Assembly: GCA_020726505.1 (NCBI GenBank)
Contig: JAHLEZ010000011.1
Span: 2,294,001-2,358,000, forward strand
Source: Leptodontidium sp. MPI-SDFR-AT-0119
Taxonomy: Eukaryota; Ascomycota; Leotiomycetes; Helotiales; Leptodontidiaceae
Direction: 5' to 3'
DNA length: 64,000 bases
Made by a program: the position numbers and the translations under genes. The notes below the pieces were generated by a model, which ran no database searches, was not told the origin of the DNA, and saw only the letters and a program-made list of their open reading frames with translations. Position 1 is the stretch's first letter; each line of letters begins with the position of its first letter. Shown piece after piece: positions 36,453 through 47,835 of the stretch.

Positions 36453-37215
36453 CGGGTTGATCAAAGGTTGGAAGGAGAAGGATTAGACGAGAGGGACTTG
36501 GATGAATAGGACTTAGATGTGATGGCGCGAGACGAAACTGTTGGCCGCAATGAGATGATGATCTCGCTTTTAGGTTCGGGGAGGGATTTGATAGACCAAA
36601 ATGGCGCGAGTAATAGAGTTATTATGTCTTCATTGTGACATTTGACATTCAACTTCAAGACTTTGACTCTTCCCTGCTTGCAAACAAAATCCCCTCCGAA
36701 ACAATAAGCGAACAGAACACAATGAAATATTTGGACACAAGAGAGCAGGCACTTGCTAACTCGTATGCCTGGTCAAAATGCAGACTCATAAGCAACTCCA
36801 CCGCAGCCCACAAGAGACAGAGACAGAGACAGCCAAACGCCAACTATGATCAACTCATCGCATTCTCCTATGTAAATACCACCTGTCCAGCTCAACCCAA
36901 CTTCTACCTGAAGGCGCGTCTCTCTACTTTCTGCACCCATTTCTGAACCACTCAGCTCCAACCCGTCCATCTATGTAGATGCAAACAAAGGAAAAATAGT
37001 ATATATGTAAATTAGCTGAACATGGGTATCATACACTCATTTCATACACCAGCGTACATTAAGGCGTTATGCGATCGGATCCAGATCAGATCAGATAAAA
37101 AAAAAAATCAAATTACCACTTCCCAGTTAGTCGCTCGCTCCGATTATGACACCTGCAATGCTTCTCGTCTCGTCTCGTCTCGTCTTCGGCGGGGCTTGCT
37201 AGGACCGGGGAGAGT
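36453..37215. other. Intergenic, no gene seen
   Basis: Short frames only. A TCTCG repeat lies near 37166-37184, shortly before the 3' end of the kinesin gene. Confidence 0.55.
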
Positions 37216-40200
37216 CTAGTAGTAATCATCATCAGATGTCCCGTTCCCACTCCCACTCCCGCTTCCCCCAAAATAACTCTGATCAATCTTGAAGATCCAC
37301 TCGACCTTCTCCCTCTCACTCCTCGCCTTAAACAACCATGTGTTATCCGTGCCATACACAGCAAAGACACGATCCTCATCGTTCGTCTGGGCTCTGCCAC
37401 GGCCATTCACACCGCCCATGCTCCCGGCATCGCGCCGTAGCAGGCGTGCGATTTGAGGTTGATGGTCGACACGAGAGTTACGGAGTGACACGACGCATAC
37501 CTCTTCCCCGTCGGGGACGGAGTGGATGTGCATGTATGGACGGCGGAGTTCGACGAAGCGGCGGACCCAGCGGGAGGAATCGGTGGAGGGCGTGAGCAGG
37601 TAGCCACCTTTCAGGATCGTAGGGTTCTTGGCTACTTGAGTAATTGTGGCGAGGAGGTGGGGTGATGCAGGTGCTTCGGCTTGGGTAGGAGGTGCGCCAT
37701 TTGAAGGCGGTTCGACGTTAGTAGGTGTGAGAATATTAGTTATTGGGTCCTGGCACAGCTTCCACAGCTTGAGATATTTCTCCAAGATCTCTCTATCGTG
37801 ATTCGAAACTGTTAGCTCAGGAGATTGCTCCTCTGAAGCTTCTGCATCGCCGTTTGTAGAGGGAGCCACAGATGCCGTTGGAAATGTGATGCGGTTGAGA
37901 AGTGGTTGTGCTGCTTCAATTTCTGCATGTCGCTGCTTTCTCCTCTTCGCGGCAATGTAATCTCGTATCAGACTCACCCCTCTTGGTGTCCAGTTCGTGA
38001 GACCTTCTTCACCCTTGACAAAATCGTTCTGGGTGTTCATACGCCACAGGTCCCCTGCTCTCTTTACTGGTGTTGGACGAACGGCAACCGAGAAAATCCC
38101 TGAAGTTGCATGCACGATCCGTACTGTCTGCCACAAGGAAGCGAACATCGATGTCGACCTCACGTAGGAGCGAGATAGTATTTGGCCCCATACATCAATA
38201 GAAAATGACATCAGATCAGCAAGCTTCGGTGACGAGACGTCCCAGGTAAGAGACATCTGCACTTTGTACTTGTCTGCCGTAACGCGGTCAAGGAGAAGCG
38301 ATTCGTGTGCGCTGGAATCCCATTGCCCGATAATGGTGACGTTGCTGGTACCATTGGCATTTTGTTGGACCTTTGGTTTCGAGACGAGTTTCAAGGGGAT
38401 CGCAGGAGAGGGTGAGGTGAGATCAGGTGTCTTCCCAACATGGTCAACGAGCTGTACTCGGCCAACTCGAAGTCCGGAGACATCTTCCCAAGGAAGAGCC
38501 TCACCAGAGCTGTGGGTGAGATTGATGACAATACGGCGTTGTAGACCTTGGTGGAGTTGAAAGGAACCCTTGTCTAAGTCGCTTGTCTGGAGAACTTCGA
38601 CTGGAAGGTAGTCGCCATTCTCAGCTAGCTCATGAATCTGTATTCGGGCGAAGACATCGTGCTTCTCTTCCGTGTAGAATTGCGACTCTGCTATCCGAGC
38701 ATTCTTTCGTTTCTGCTTCGGTCTTGGAACATTGTCGCGCATGTCATCCCAGCTGAGCAATTTGTCAAGATGCATTGACGATACTTTGGCGAAGATGGCA
38801 ACACGGAGGCATACATTGGTCGGCCCAAACATGGGTACACTCATACTGTGAACACTCTCAAATTTTATTGGGCCCTCGTCAAAGTCCTTTATCATCTGTG
38901 TCGTCGTGACACCACCTTCTGCGGAAACACCTGGAAGGAACAGTTGAGCATGGACTTCGGTGCCTTCGCGCTCCGCAAATCCAATCAAGTCGTGCATAAC
39001 GACATTGAACTTGAGTGTACTTGAAGGCGCCCGGGCAGATGAAGGTTCCAGTGATAATTTGATCATACCAATGGCGTGAGATGTGTATGGCGAAAGAACG
39101 TCGAGGCTAAAGTCTTGCACCCGGCTCTCAAAGACAGCAGCCAGGGGCACATCGACATCCCCAACATGGGTATATTGAGGCATGCAAGTTTCCATGAATG
39201 GATTGTCGAGTTGGAAATGCTGGAGATATTCTGGCCGATCGATATACTGATGCATCTGCCTCATCAACCTGACTCGATCACGCAGTTTTTCGAGACTCCA
39301 TAGGTGGACGACGCTATTTCGGTAGTCAACAACTCGAACACCAACGCAAGGTTTCATAGCATCTTCGAGGAACAAATCATCGCCTTCGCCTGAGATACCG
39401 TTCAGCACCATGTCGTATGACGAGCATAAATCGTGACCAACATCAACGATTGCAAATTGAAACACGACACTCTCGTCCATCTCCTGACTCATGATCTGGG
39501 CCTCTTTCAAATTGGCCGCAGATTGAAGGACAGCTTCGGCCATCCTGACATATCTACGACCCCTCCAATGCTCAACCACCTTCTCCGCAATGGCAACCTC
39601 ACGTTCGGTGAGAGGTGCAGGACCTTCGGTTGACCTTGGCGCCATGGACTGAAGACGTTCTTCGAATTCTTTCCGTTGAGCATCCAACTGCTTCAGCATT
39701 TCTTCCTTCACTTCTCTGAGACTCTCCTCCATCCTAGACTTCTCCTTCCGGATCTCTTCGACCTCGACATTTGCAGCTTCAGCGGATTTCAGCTGATCTT
39801 GGTATTCTTCCTTCTGCTTGTCAAGTTGGACCTGCATCTCTTCTCTCACTTCTCGCATCTTGTCTTCCACCTCGCCTTGTTTGGGCGTCGATGGCATGGT
39901 CAGAGCGGTATCGAGTGAGAAGTTGTCGAGAGTTCCATTGGACAAATACTTCTCCCGTACAGGGTATGAGGTGACAGAGTCCATATCATCATCCATGTTC
40001 TGGCCTGCACGCTCAGCTCTCGCCTTCTGGACATCTTCGAAGAGAATGTTCAATTCCTCATCCGTGAGTCCAGCAATCTGCTTGTCCGGCCCAAGGATAG
40101 CGCCGGCTGCTTCTCTTCTCGCGAAAGACCAATCTGAATCCCGGCCGCGTTGAAACGACATTGGCGAATCTGGTCGACTGGCATCCCAATCCGCTTCTGA

Positions 40201-42191
40201 GATGGCTTTACTGAAGGATCTGTCATGCCCAGGTCTCGGACTCGGCGATGGAGAGACCTTCTCGAATTCGCCCATCTGGTTTGCAATTATCGAATGTCTC
40301 AACGAGCTTTGCTCGGCTCTTTCCGCCCTTGCTTCCATGGGATGATTGAATCGGAAAATATGAAAATCTCCGAGAATAACTCGATAACCACTTCGCAGTC
40401 GTTTTGGTTCCTCTATTCGTTTGCCGTTGACCATAACAGCGGCTCCCGGATTCGGCACCAGTGTGACAATGTTGTCAGTATTCTCAAAAGTGCAGTGCTC
40501 ATCTAGAATGCGAGTCCCGTTCAGTCGAATCTCGGAAACGTGCTCTCCGACTGTGTCAACATTGCCCACTGTTGTTGTTCCAGGCTTCAAGTTGTACACC
40601 AAGCATTCCGCCAGTAAGGGGTCATCAGACAAGTTGACCAAATGGGGCATTTTCTTCGGGGTATGCAAGCCCACAAAGCCCTTCTCAATACTGATACCCA
40701 GTTCCTCGAGAGCAGCTTCTCGCTCCTTGTGAATTTCTTCGGTCTTCTGTAGTTTTTGCTCCCAAGTTTGGTTGAGATCCGAATATAGCTTCTCACTCTG
40801 GTTGAGTTGTTCCGCGATTTCCGCTTTCGAGACCTTCTTGACAGACCCATCTGCCTGTACTATACTGACAATCTGTTTGTCTAGTGGCGTTCCTTCGGCA
40901 TAAACCTCTTCCGTAGGACCTCCACCGCCACCGCTCAATTTCCCTCGAAGAGCTTCCAGTTCTTCCTTCAGCTCTCGGATCATCCTGGCATTGGCATCTT
41001 CGTTGACCACAGCATGATTCTTGATCCTCTTCGCGCTATCTGCATATCTGAGCGTACTCAACGTCTCGTCGAAATTGATATCTGCAGGACTGATAGCTGC
41101 AATCATAGCCGTCATACTATTTCCTCCCAGCGAATCCTTCAACAACCATGTCAGAACACTGTCTCTGTAAGGAACCTGGCCAATAGCCTTCCCGCCCTTC
41201 TTCTTCTTCCCTTCTGACAAGTCTGCCAAAGCCGCAATAACTCGACCGAGCGTCGACAGCGATCGATTGATCTCAGCACCTTCCTTCAGACGGGCTCCTG
41301 TAGCACCTGTAGATTGTGCTCTTTCCGAGCCAGCTAAATCCACCAGACTGATCTTCGCGACTTTCTCCAGAGACATCTTGGTATCCGTGTCGTATCGCTT
41401 TTGGGTAAGAGTAAGAGTGAAAACAGCATGACTTCTACTACTCGTCTCGTTCATGTTTGTGGCCGCCACGGTTCTTGCCTTGTTTCCCTCGTCCATCAAA
41501 TGCTCAATCTCGTTGAAGCTACTTGCGACCAATTTCGCCAAATCCTCCACGTACGGTCCTGTCGATGGATGCTCTCTGACCTTCAGATTGCCTTTCGTAG
41601 ATGGGTTCAACAGATCTCTAACTCGCTCGTTGTAGATTTCCAGATATGACACCTCCACGGTAAATTTAACATTCTTGTCCTTCAACTGCATCTGCGATAT
41701 CCTCTCGAACATGTCCTGGCAAATTTTCGGAACCACACCTGCCTCTGTTCCATATCCCATCATCGAGTACGACTTTCCAGATCCAGTTTGTCCGTAGGCA
41801 AAAATACAGTTGTTGTACCCCTGAAATGCATTATCCAATAAAGGTTTCCCAAGATCCTCGTGTAGGTCATCCTGCCCAGCGTAATTCGGATCGCTCTTGT
41901 CGAAAGACCAGTATGATTTGTCGAATGCGAAGACCTTCTGCCCAATATCCTTTGCGCCTCCTTTCCCAGAGCGCATGCGTTCTTCGGCATCTGGAGGTGG
42001 CACGAGCACAGTTTGCGCCCCTTCCATTTGAACAATACATTTTGCGCCACGGTCGAGTTCTGCAGGAGAGCGTCAATACGGGCAACAGAGACTGAGGGGC
42101 TGCCCCTCGAAGGAATCGGAAATATACCTCTGCCGTTGAACGGACGACATCTCACCACCACCTTAATATTTCCTCCGCCTTGGGGTGCCAT
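37216..42191 (-). CDS. uncA: Kinesin-3 motor (UncA/KIF1A type) with FHA and PH domains
   Basis: Exon 1 is 42191-42128, then a 68-base intron, then exon 2 at 42059-37216; 1635 residues. The motor domain starts IKVVVRCRPFNGRELDRGAKC. It carries the P-loop GQTGSGKS (about residues 111-118), switch I NETSSRSHA and switch II LVDLAGSER. A neck with coiled coil follows. The FHA domain lies around residues 520-620 (TTVGNVDTVGEHVSEIRLNG, VNGKRIEEP, YRVILGDFHIFRF). Long coiled coils and KIF1B/DUF3694-type regions fill the middle. A C-terminal PH domain (KGGYLLTPSTDSSRWVRRFV, NTWLFKARSEREKVEWI) would bind membrane lipid. This is the full kinesin-3 plan. Fungal UncA moves early endosomes along microtubules toward plus ends (family knowledge). 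The frame is intact over nearly 5 kb. Confidence 0.95.
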
Positions 42192-43439
42192 CTTTGCGTA
42201 TATTGATGTCTACCAGTCCCCCAAGTTATTCTCCAGTCGTCAAGCCTCTTTCGCCCGACGAGTCTCCGTGCTTTCCTGAAGATGTTTGCTATCCAATATT
42301 TGACCCAACGGTTGTGCGATGTGTGCAGTTCGTAATCGTGTCATCGGAGACAAGTTCGCAGATTCATTCAGGTCGTGAAAATCATGTTCTTGACCTCGCT
42401 GTCCGTGGGCCCAGGGGGAAATGAGTCCTGTGTCCACCGAGTCTCCGACTTCCTGCTCGAGTCCTGGGGTCGATGATGATGTCAGAATGTAGTGGATGTA
42501 AAGGCGGATGTGTAGCGATATGGGTTAACGGATTAGATGGCTGTCGCAGGGTGGATTTGAATGTTGTTTAATTGTTGAGAATCAGTCGCGTCAACATTCG
42601 CGTCGTCCCAGTCAACATCCTGAGATTCTTCCGAGCTTCAAATTAATGCCCCCCTGTCATTTATGCAGCCAGATTTACGTAAGCCCGCTGTCATGTGCTC
42701 GGGGCAACTTCGGCCATTGCTCAAGTCCATCTCAACCTTTAACGTCCCACCTGCTCACTTCATATTATGGCCCAAATATACGAGCATGGCATCCTTGGTA
42801 TGAAGATTAGGGAATACTGTTACTCTGAAGTCATAATTTGCTGGAGATCTGTAGGTACGAAAACAGACATTATGTCTACTTCAAGGCAACCAGCCTCTGA
42901 CCAACATCGTGATCAATCACTTCGCCGTACATGGCAGAACAGCAGACCCTATGGGAATTTCAAACCGAAATGAGATGCCTCCTTTCCCATCTCCAAAGCA
43001 CAGATTGGTTTATTAAAATCGTAACCCTGAAGAGAGCAAAATTAAGCCAAGAACTATTCAGAGGTAAGCGAGGAGTAAATAACAATAGTCGCAAAAGGAT
43101 TCTCTGTCCTTCTTGTTCCCCACTCAAGTTTAGAATTATGATGCGACTTCCGATTTTGTATTTTCCATTTGACTTCTCATGTTAAAAAACACCACAGATG
43201 CTGAACAGAAAATCCGCGTTGGCTTCCAGGTTGTTTGTTATTGAGATGAGCATTGACAGGCGTTGTGAAGCGAGCCCCTTTCCGCTTCCCACACGCTTTG
43301 CAATCTCGTTATTATATCTTCGATCCTACAATGCATGGCTCTCTATATTTCAAGCATCACTCACATATATATATATATATTCCAAACTGAACATGCCGAA
43401 AACTTGCCCTCCATATTTTCAAGTCACCACACAATTCAT
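42192..43439. other. Intergenic, no gene seen
   Basis: Upstream region of the kinesin gene and 3' region of the transporter gene. A short AT repeat lies at about 43364-43381. No coding signal. Confidence 0.55.
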
Positions 43440-45154
43440 TCACACCCTCTCAACCTCCATCTTCAAAATATCCTTTTCGTGCAATTCATCACCCTCCCTC
43501 TCAGCCCTCCTAGTATCGACCTTCGCATTCCAACCCATATACCACTTTCCCCTGAACAACTCCTCCATCATCTCCATCGGCACACCCTTAGTTTCCGGTG
43601 CCCAAACCCCTAATAGCACAAAGCCCAGCGCACAAACCATCGCCCAGAAGACATACGCGCCCCAAACATCAAAGCTAACAAACATATTAGGCGTAACTCT
43701 CACAACCGCAAACTGGAAGAACCAATGTAGCGCCATGTTGGTGGCGTAACACACGCTCCGGATGCGCGTTGGGTAGATCTCCGTCCCGTACAGGTACTGC
43801 ACGGTGCAGAGACCGATGGACCACCCGACGGCATAGACGAAGACGGATGCTATGGCTGCGTCGGATGCTGCTTTATTCTCGGAACTTTTGAAGAGGGCCA
43901 TGTAGATCGACATGTAGATGTGTGTGCCGCATTGCAGGCCGAGACCGGTGAGCATGCAGCGTCGACGGCCGAATACGTCGACGAGGCCCCATGTAAAGAC
44001 GAGTGTGAACACTAACTTAACTATCCCATATGCACCGGAGGTGATCAAAGAAGTGTTTGTCCCGACGACACCAGCGTATTCAAAAATCTAAATTCTTCGT
44101 AAGCAAGTAACCACATTCATCGCAGGCTAATCTCTTACCTGAGGAATATAATACGTGATACCATTTCCACCTGACCATTGCGCAACAGTCTGCATAGCCG
44201 CACCAAGAAGGAATCTCTTCCTATATGTCGAAGTCGTAGCAATCTCCTTAATTATAGTCGTGATCTTCACACCAGCGAGATTCTGTTGTTTGTTACGGAT
44301 CTGCTCCTGGATCTCCTCGTATTCCTCTGACAGACTATGATCAACCGTCTTGGAATTTCGGAGACGAGCGAGAGCTGCTAACGCCTCATCGCCTCGATCC
44401 TGAGAAGCAAGGTAGCGCGGTGTGTCGGATAGGAAGAAGGAGGATATGAACGCGATACCGACGGGGATGAGTGGGATGGCTTGGACGAGACGGTATTGTG
44501 TAGCTGTAGAAGACATCGTAGCATTTGCGGCATAGTTGATGAAGAAGCCTAAAGTATAATCAGTAAGTCAATGTTTCAAATGGGAATTGAAATGTCTTAC
44601 CCAGTGTCAAGAACGATAGCAAAAGCACCATATAAATACTGACAACCATCCCCCTGGACTTCGCAGGCGCTATCTCCGAGAGATACAACGGCGCTACAAC
44701 AGTCAACCCACCAGCCCCAAGCCCACCCCAAATCCTCGCAAACAACATGAAGGGTATAATTCCTGACGAGAAAATTTGCATGAGAATTCCGCTCGCCCAG
44801 AGAGCAACGAAAAATTGCCAAGATCGCAGACGGCCAAGTCGATCGGTTAGAGTGAGAGCGATGAGAGAACCGAATGCGGCACCTAGGACACCGAAGGATG
44901 AGATGTTGGCTTTGCGATCTGCGAGTCCTGAAGGGTTATTCTTCCAGAGGGAGGTGGAAAGGCCGAAGTCGGTTTTGAAAGATGTCAGACCAGTGGAAGC
45001 GCTGAATCCACCTTCGTCATAACCTGCAAATATTAGAATGTTCCTTCTTGGAGAACATAAGAACTGGGTTTAGATTCATACCTTTTGGGATCCCACCAGC
45101 TGCAATAACCAAGATGGTGAAGACATAATAGCGGTTTACGTCAAACTTGAACAT
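43440..45154 (-). CDS. MFS sugar-porter-family transporter in putative catabolic cluster
   Basis: Exons in transcript order: 45154-45082, 45023-44601, 44548-44139, 44087-43440; introns of 58, 52 and 51 bases. They encode 517 residues. Sugar-porter motifs are clear: GGIPKGYDEGGFSAS in helix 1, TDRLGRLRSWQF, ARIWGGLGAGGLTVVAPLYL in helix 4, SDTPRYLASQ, QWSGGNGITYYIPQ in helix 7, DVFGRRRCM, and the C-terminal PETKGVPMEMMEELF. The helix 1 sequence departs from typical hexose carriers and recalls quinate or organic-solute members; the substrate is unknown. It is divergent from the amidohydrolase gene at 45833. The shared 678-base promoter contains three YTCGG-N7-CCG sites, so the two genes are probably induced together. 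A TATATAA lies about 115 bases upstream of the start. Confidence 0.9.
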
Positions 45155-45412
45155 GGTGAATGCCTAGACAGAAAACCAAAATAATATTCCTTGAATTAAA
45201 TGAGATTGTTCTGGCTCTGGAAATCAAAAGCTGTTGATCTGTTGAGCAACAAAGGGATATCGACCTCAGATATATAATGAAATCCCAACCCACTCTCAGA
45301 GCGTGGAGAATGCCTGTCACCCCAAGAATTGTCGCACCCCAATCAGCGCGGGGTCTGGAGTAACAGAACTCTTGCGAAATCACCAACAATTTCATCGGTG
45401 GCGTTTCGCTTT

Positions 45413-45425
45413 CGGTCTTTGTCCG
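45413..45425. promoter_or_regulatory. CGG-N7-CCG site 1
   Basis: TTCGG TCTTTGT CCGTA. Inverted CGG triplets with a 7-base spacer, the typical shape of a Zn(II)2Cys6 homodimer site. Confidence 0.6.
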
Positions 45426-45543
45426 TACTTCGACCTCTCCACACGCAAGTATCCAGAGGAGAATGAAAATAGGTGCCCATGCCCAGATCAGGAGATGTCC
45501 TTTCGTGCAGGGCGAGGTGGAGAAACTTTCATCCCCACCATCT

Positions 45544-45556
45544 CGGACTCTGACCG
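45544..45556. promoter_or_regulatory. CGG-N7-CCG site 2
   Basis: CTCGG ACTCTGA CCGAG. The palindrome extends two bases beyond the triplets on each side. Confidence 0.65.
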
Positions 45557-45643
45557 AGCCTCGTCTGTCTGACTACGAGGGGTGGTCTAGACGCTAAGAA
45601 ATCATCACCACTCTTGAATGCTCGCTAAATCCTGACGTCCCCT

Positions 45644-45656
45644 CGGTCGATGTCCG
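45644..45656. promoter_or_regulatory. CGG-N7-CCG site 3
   Basis: CTCGG TCGATGT CCGAG. Same extended arms and spacer length as site 2, 100 bases away. Confidence 0.65.
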
Positions 45657-45832
45657 AGATAGAAGTGGATTGGTCGAGATAGAGGACGCAAAGATTGATG
45701 TCGAGATCCGATATATATTCAGAAGACGTCAAATAACACCAAAAGTGGGGATGGGAAGTTCGGAAGTCTAGGAGAGGCTGCTTGTCACACTTCAAATCCA
45801 TCTGACAGCCATCTCGAAGATTAGCAGAAAAC

Positions 45833-46993
45833 ATGACTCCTCAAGTCCCCCAGCAAGCAAACACTTCTCCAACATCACAGAAAGGTTTCCTACCGAGAAT
45901 TTTCTTCCCCCAGAAGAATCTCTCCGCAGGTTCATTCCCCCCAAAGCAGCAAAGCATCGCAATGCTTCTCTCCTCACTCAAACCACTCGCAGCCAGCTTC
46001 CTGCGTCTGCTCCTCTCAAATCTATCATGGAGTCTATCTCTCATTACGGCAAAGCTAACACCACCAAGACACACATCAACAATTACTACACCCAAAAAGA
46101 AAGACAAAGACAAAGACAACGACACTGTCCTCTCCCTAATCCCCCACGGTTCCTGGGACAGTCACATGCACATCCTGGACCCAACGCACTACCCGCTCGC
46201 CTCAGACGCACAATACACACCCAATGCACACCTCCTCCCCTCAGCCCTCTCCTTCGAGAAATCAATGCACATCCAAAACCTCGTCATCGTCCAACCCTCC
46301 ATCTACGGCTACGACAACAGCTGTCTCCTCTCCGCCCTCCGCACTCTCGGTCCATCTCGCGGCCACGGCGTCGTGACTTTCGAAACGGCCAACACCACCA
46401 CTTCAACGCTGCAAGAATGGCATGCCCTCGGTGTCCGTGGCGTGAGGATAAATCTGCAATCTGTAGGACAGAGCGCAGATCCAGTAGAACTCGCTTCAAC
46501 GCTCCATCGATATGCGGATATCATCCGGCCGTTCGGATGGGTCTTGCAGTTGTATGTCCCACTCGAAACGGCTGTTGTGTTGGAGGATATTGTGCCGGGT
46601 CTTAATGTCAGAGTCTGTTTAGACCATTTTGGAAGTCCGGATTTGAGTAATGCTACTGCGGGTAGTAGCGATCCATACGCCATTCCGGGGTTCAGATCGT
46701 TGGTCAACCTCCTGAAGCAAGGAAACACATTCGTCAAGATGAGTGCGCCGTATAGACTTTCGAATAGTACTGAATGGAGCGAACTTGAGCCGACTGGGAG
46801 GGAGTTATTGAGGGTTGCGGGGATGAAGAGAGTTGTTTTTGCGTCGGATTGGCCGCATACTAGATTTGAAGGCTTGGATATCAAACCCTTCTTCAGGACG
46901 GTGATGGAGTGGTGTAACTGGGATGAAGCGATGATTGAGAGGGTGTTTAAAGGCAATGCTGAGGATCTTTGGGATGTAGGCTGCAAAAAATAG
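45833..46993 (+). CDS. Amidohydrolase, 2-pyrone-4,6-dicarboxylate lactonase (LigI)-like
   Basis: Single-exon gene, 386 residues. From residue about 104 it has the amidohydrolase_2 barrel pattern: GSWDSHMHILDP with the metal-ligand H.H, VVIVQPS-type strand (LVIVQPSIYGYDN), GVRGVRINL, VCLDHFGSPD and FASDWPHTRF with the catalytic Asp. These fit the LigI / galactarolactone-isomerase branch, which acts on lactones of dicarboxylic acids (family knowledge). The N-terminal 100 residues are not part of the barrel. An internal ATG at 45962 starts MLLSSLKPLAASFLRLLLSN, a hydrophobic stretch with spaced basic residues that could be a mitochondrial presequence or a membrane anchor. A basic linker, KKKDKDKDND, precedes the barrel. 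Shares its promoter with the transporter at 45154; the carrier gene follows on the same strand. Confidence 0.87.
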   Translation: MTPQVPQQANTSPTSQKGFLPRIFFPQKNLSAGSFPPKQQSIAMLLSSLKPLAASFLRLLLSNLSWSLSLITAKLTPPRHTSTITTPKKKDKDKDNDTVLSLIPHGSWDSHMHILDPTHYPLASDAQYTPNAHLLPSALSFEKSMHIQNLVIVQPSIYGYDNSCLLSALRTLGPSRGHGVVTFETANTTTSTLQEWHALGVRGVRINLQSVGQSADPVELASTLHRYADIIRPFGWVLQLYVPLETAVVLEDIVPGLNVRVCLDHFGSPDLSNATAGSSDPYAIPGFRSLVNLLKQGNTFVKMSAPYRLSNSTEWSELEPTGRELLRVAGMKRVVFASDWPHTRFEGLDIKPFFRTVMEWCNWDEAMIERVFKGNAEDLWDVGCKK

Positions 46994-47377
46994 AACTTCA
47001 CTTCGAAAATAGATTCGTTAAGACATTGAGAGAAATGACGTGAACAAACCCAGGAACGCATACATACACAGAAAGTCAAGGTAAAAACAAATACTTACTT
47101 GACCTACTCGTGAATATGTTTTTGAACTAATGATGGCCTCGTCAGGTTTTGAAGATATAACCAAAATCTCAACACCTAACATCATTTCTGTGGAAGATAA
47201 TGCTACAGCAACGCGTGTACATTGGATGGCAAGCTCGCTCAAGCTCAAACTCGGCCATCAAATCCGAGACACCTCCCATCTCTGGGCAATGTATCATCCA
47301 CAATAGACAACTAAGTAGAGGCCGTATGCCTCCCACTCCTTGTCCTCACACACTCACACCCACCTGCCCCCGTCCTT

Positions 47378-47390
47378 CGGATTAAGTCCG
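47378..47390. promoter_or_regulatory. CGG-N7-CCG site 4
   Basis: TTCGG ATTAAGT CCGAA, a palindrome with two extra matched bases on each arm. Confidence 0.65.
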
Positions 47391-47457
47391 AACCCACAAG
47401 AAAATCCACCACACTATCGAAGGAAGACTCGCTTCATCCCGAGCTGACATCAATCTT

Positions 47458-47470
47458 CGGACATCCCCCG
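47458..47470. promoter_or_regulatory. CGG-N7-CCG site 5
   Basis: TTCGG ACATCCC CCGCG. Core triplets only, spacer 7. Confidence 0.5.
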
Positions 47471-47547
47471 CGCTGAAAAGCCCCAAGCCCCAGCCTTGCC
47501 CTTCCATTTCTCGCCGCGAATACAAAGGCCAAATGTAATGTCAGGCT

Positions 47548-47560
47548 CGGTGGATTTCCG
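47548..47560. promoter_or_regulatory. CGG-N7-CCG site 6
   Basis: CTCGG TGGATTT CCGTG. Core triplets with spacer 7, same YTCGG left arm as the other five. Confidence 0.55.
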
Positions 47561-47627
47561 TGAGACGGAGTGAAGGACCTCTTCCGCTCAAGAGTGTAAT
47601 GTATGTATTTCACTTCGTATATTAATG

Positions 47628-47639
47628 CGGCAGGGTCCG
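47628..47639. promoter_or_regulatory. CGG-N6-CCG variant site
   Basis: GCGG CAGGGT CCGA. Spacer is 6, not 7, but the position continues the 80-90-base periodicity of sites 4-6. Confidence 0.3.
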
Positions 47640-47835
47640 ATTTCGCTGCATGCGAGCGGACCCTATCGTCTGATAACAACTCGATGAAGGGAAGATATAA
47701 GTTGTAGAATGTACCAAGACATCATTGAAAAGCTTTCTTCCACTTGTTTTAGTTTTTTTTTAGCCGAGTATCGTGTTAGGGACACTTGCTTCTAGATTCC
47801 CTCAGATTTGACACCCTTACGCATCAACAAGCGCA

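Larger units (their letters stand above)
45155..45832. promoter_or_regulatory. Divergent promoter with three inverted CGG sites
   Basis: This 678-base region lies between the divergent transporter and amidohydrolase genes. It contains three CGG-N7-CCG palindromes (annotated singly) at 45413, 45544 and 45644. TATA-like stretches occur on each side (near 45270 toward the transporter, near 45710 toward the hydrolase). By chance about 0.17 such six-base patterns would be expected here at equal base frequencies. Confidence 0.75.
46994..47835. promoter_or_regulatory. Promoter region of the mitochondrial carrier with three to four inverted CGG sites
   Basis: The 842 bases between the hydrolase stop and the carrier start hold three CGG-N7-CCG sites (47378, 47458, 47548) and one CGG-N6-CCG (47628), spaced 80, 90 and 80 bases apart. 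A TATAAG lies near 47695. Confidence 0.72.

Noticed and set aside
25755..45154. Quinate catabolic cluster formed by the repressor-like gene and the transporter
   Set aside because: The two are 16 kb apart with a kinesin gene and a transposon between, no quinate dehydrogenase, dehydroquinase or dehydratase gene is present, and the transporter shares its sites with the amidohydrolase instead.
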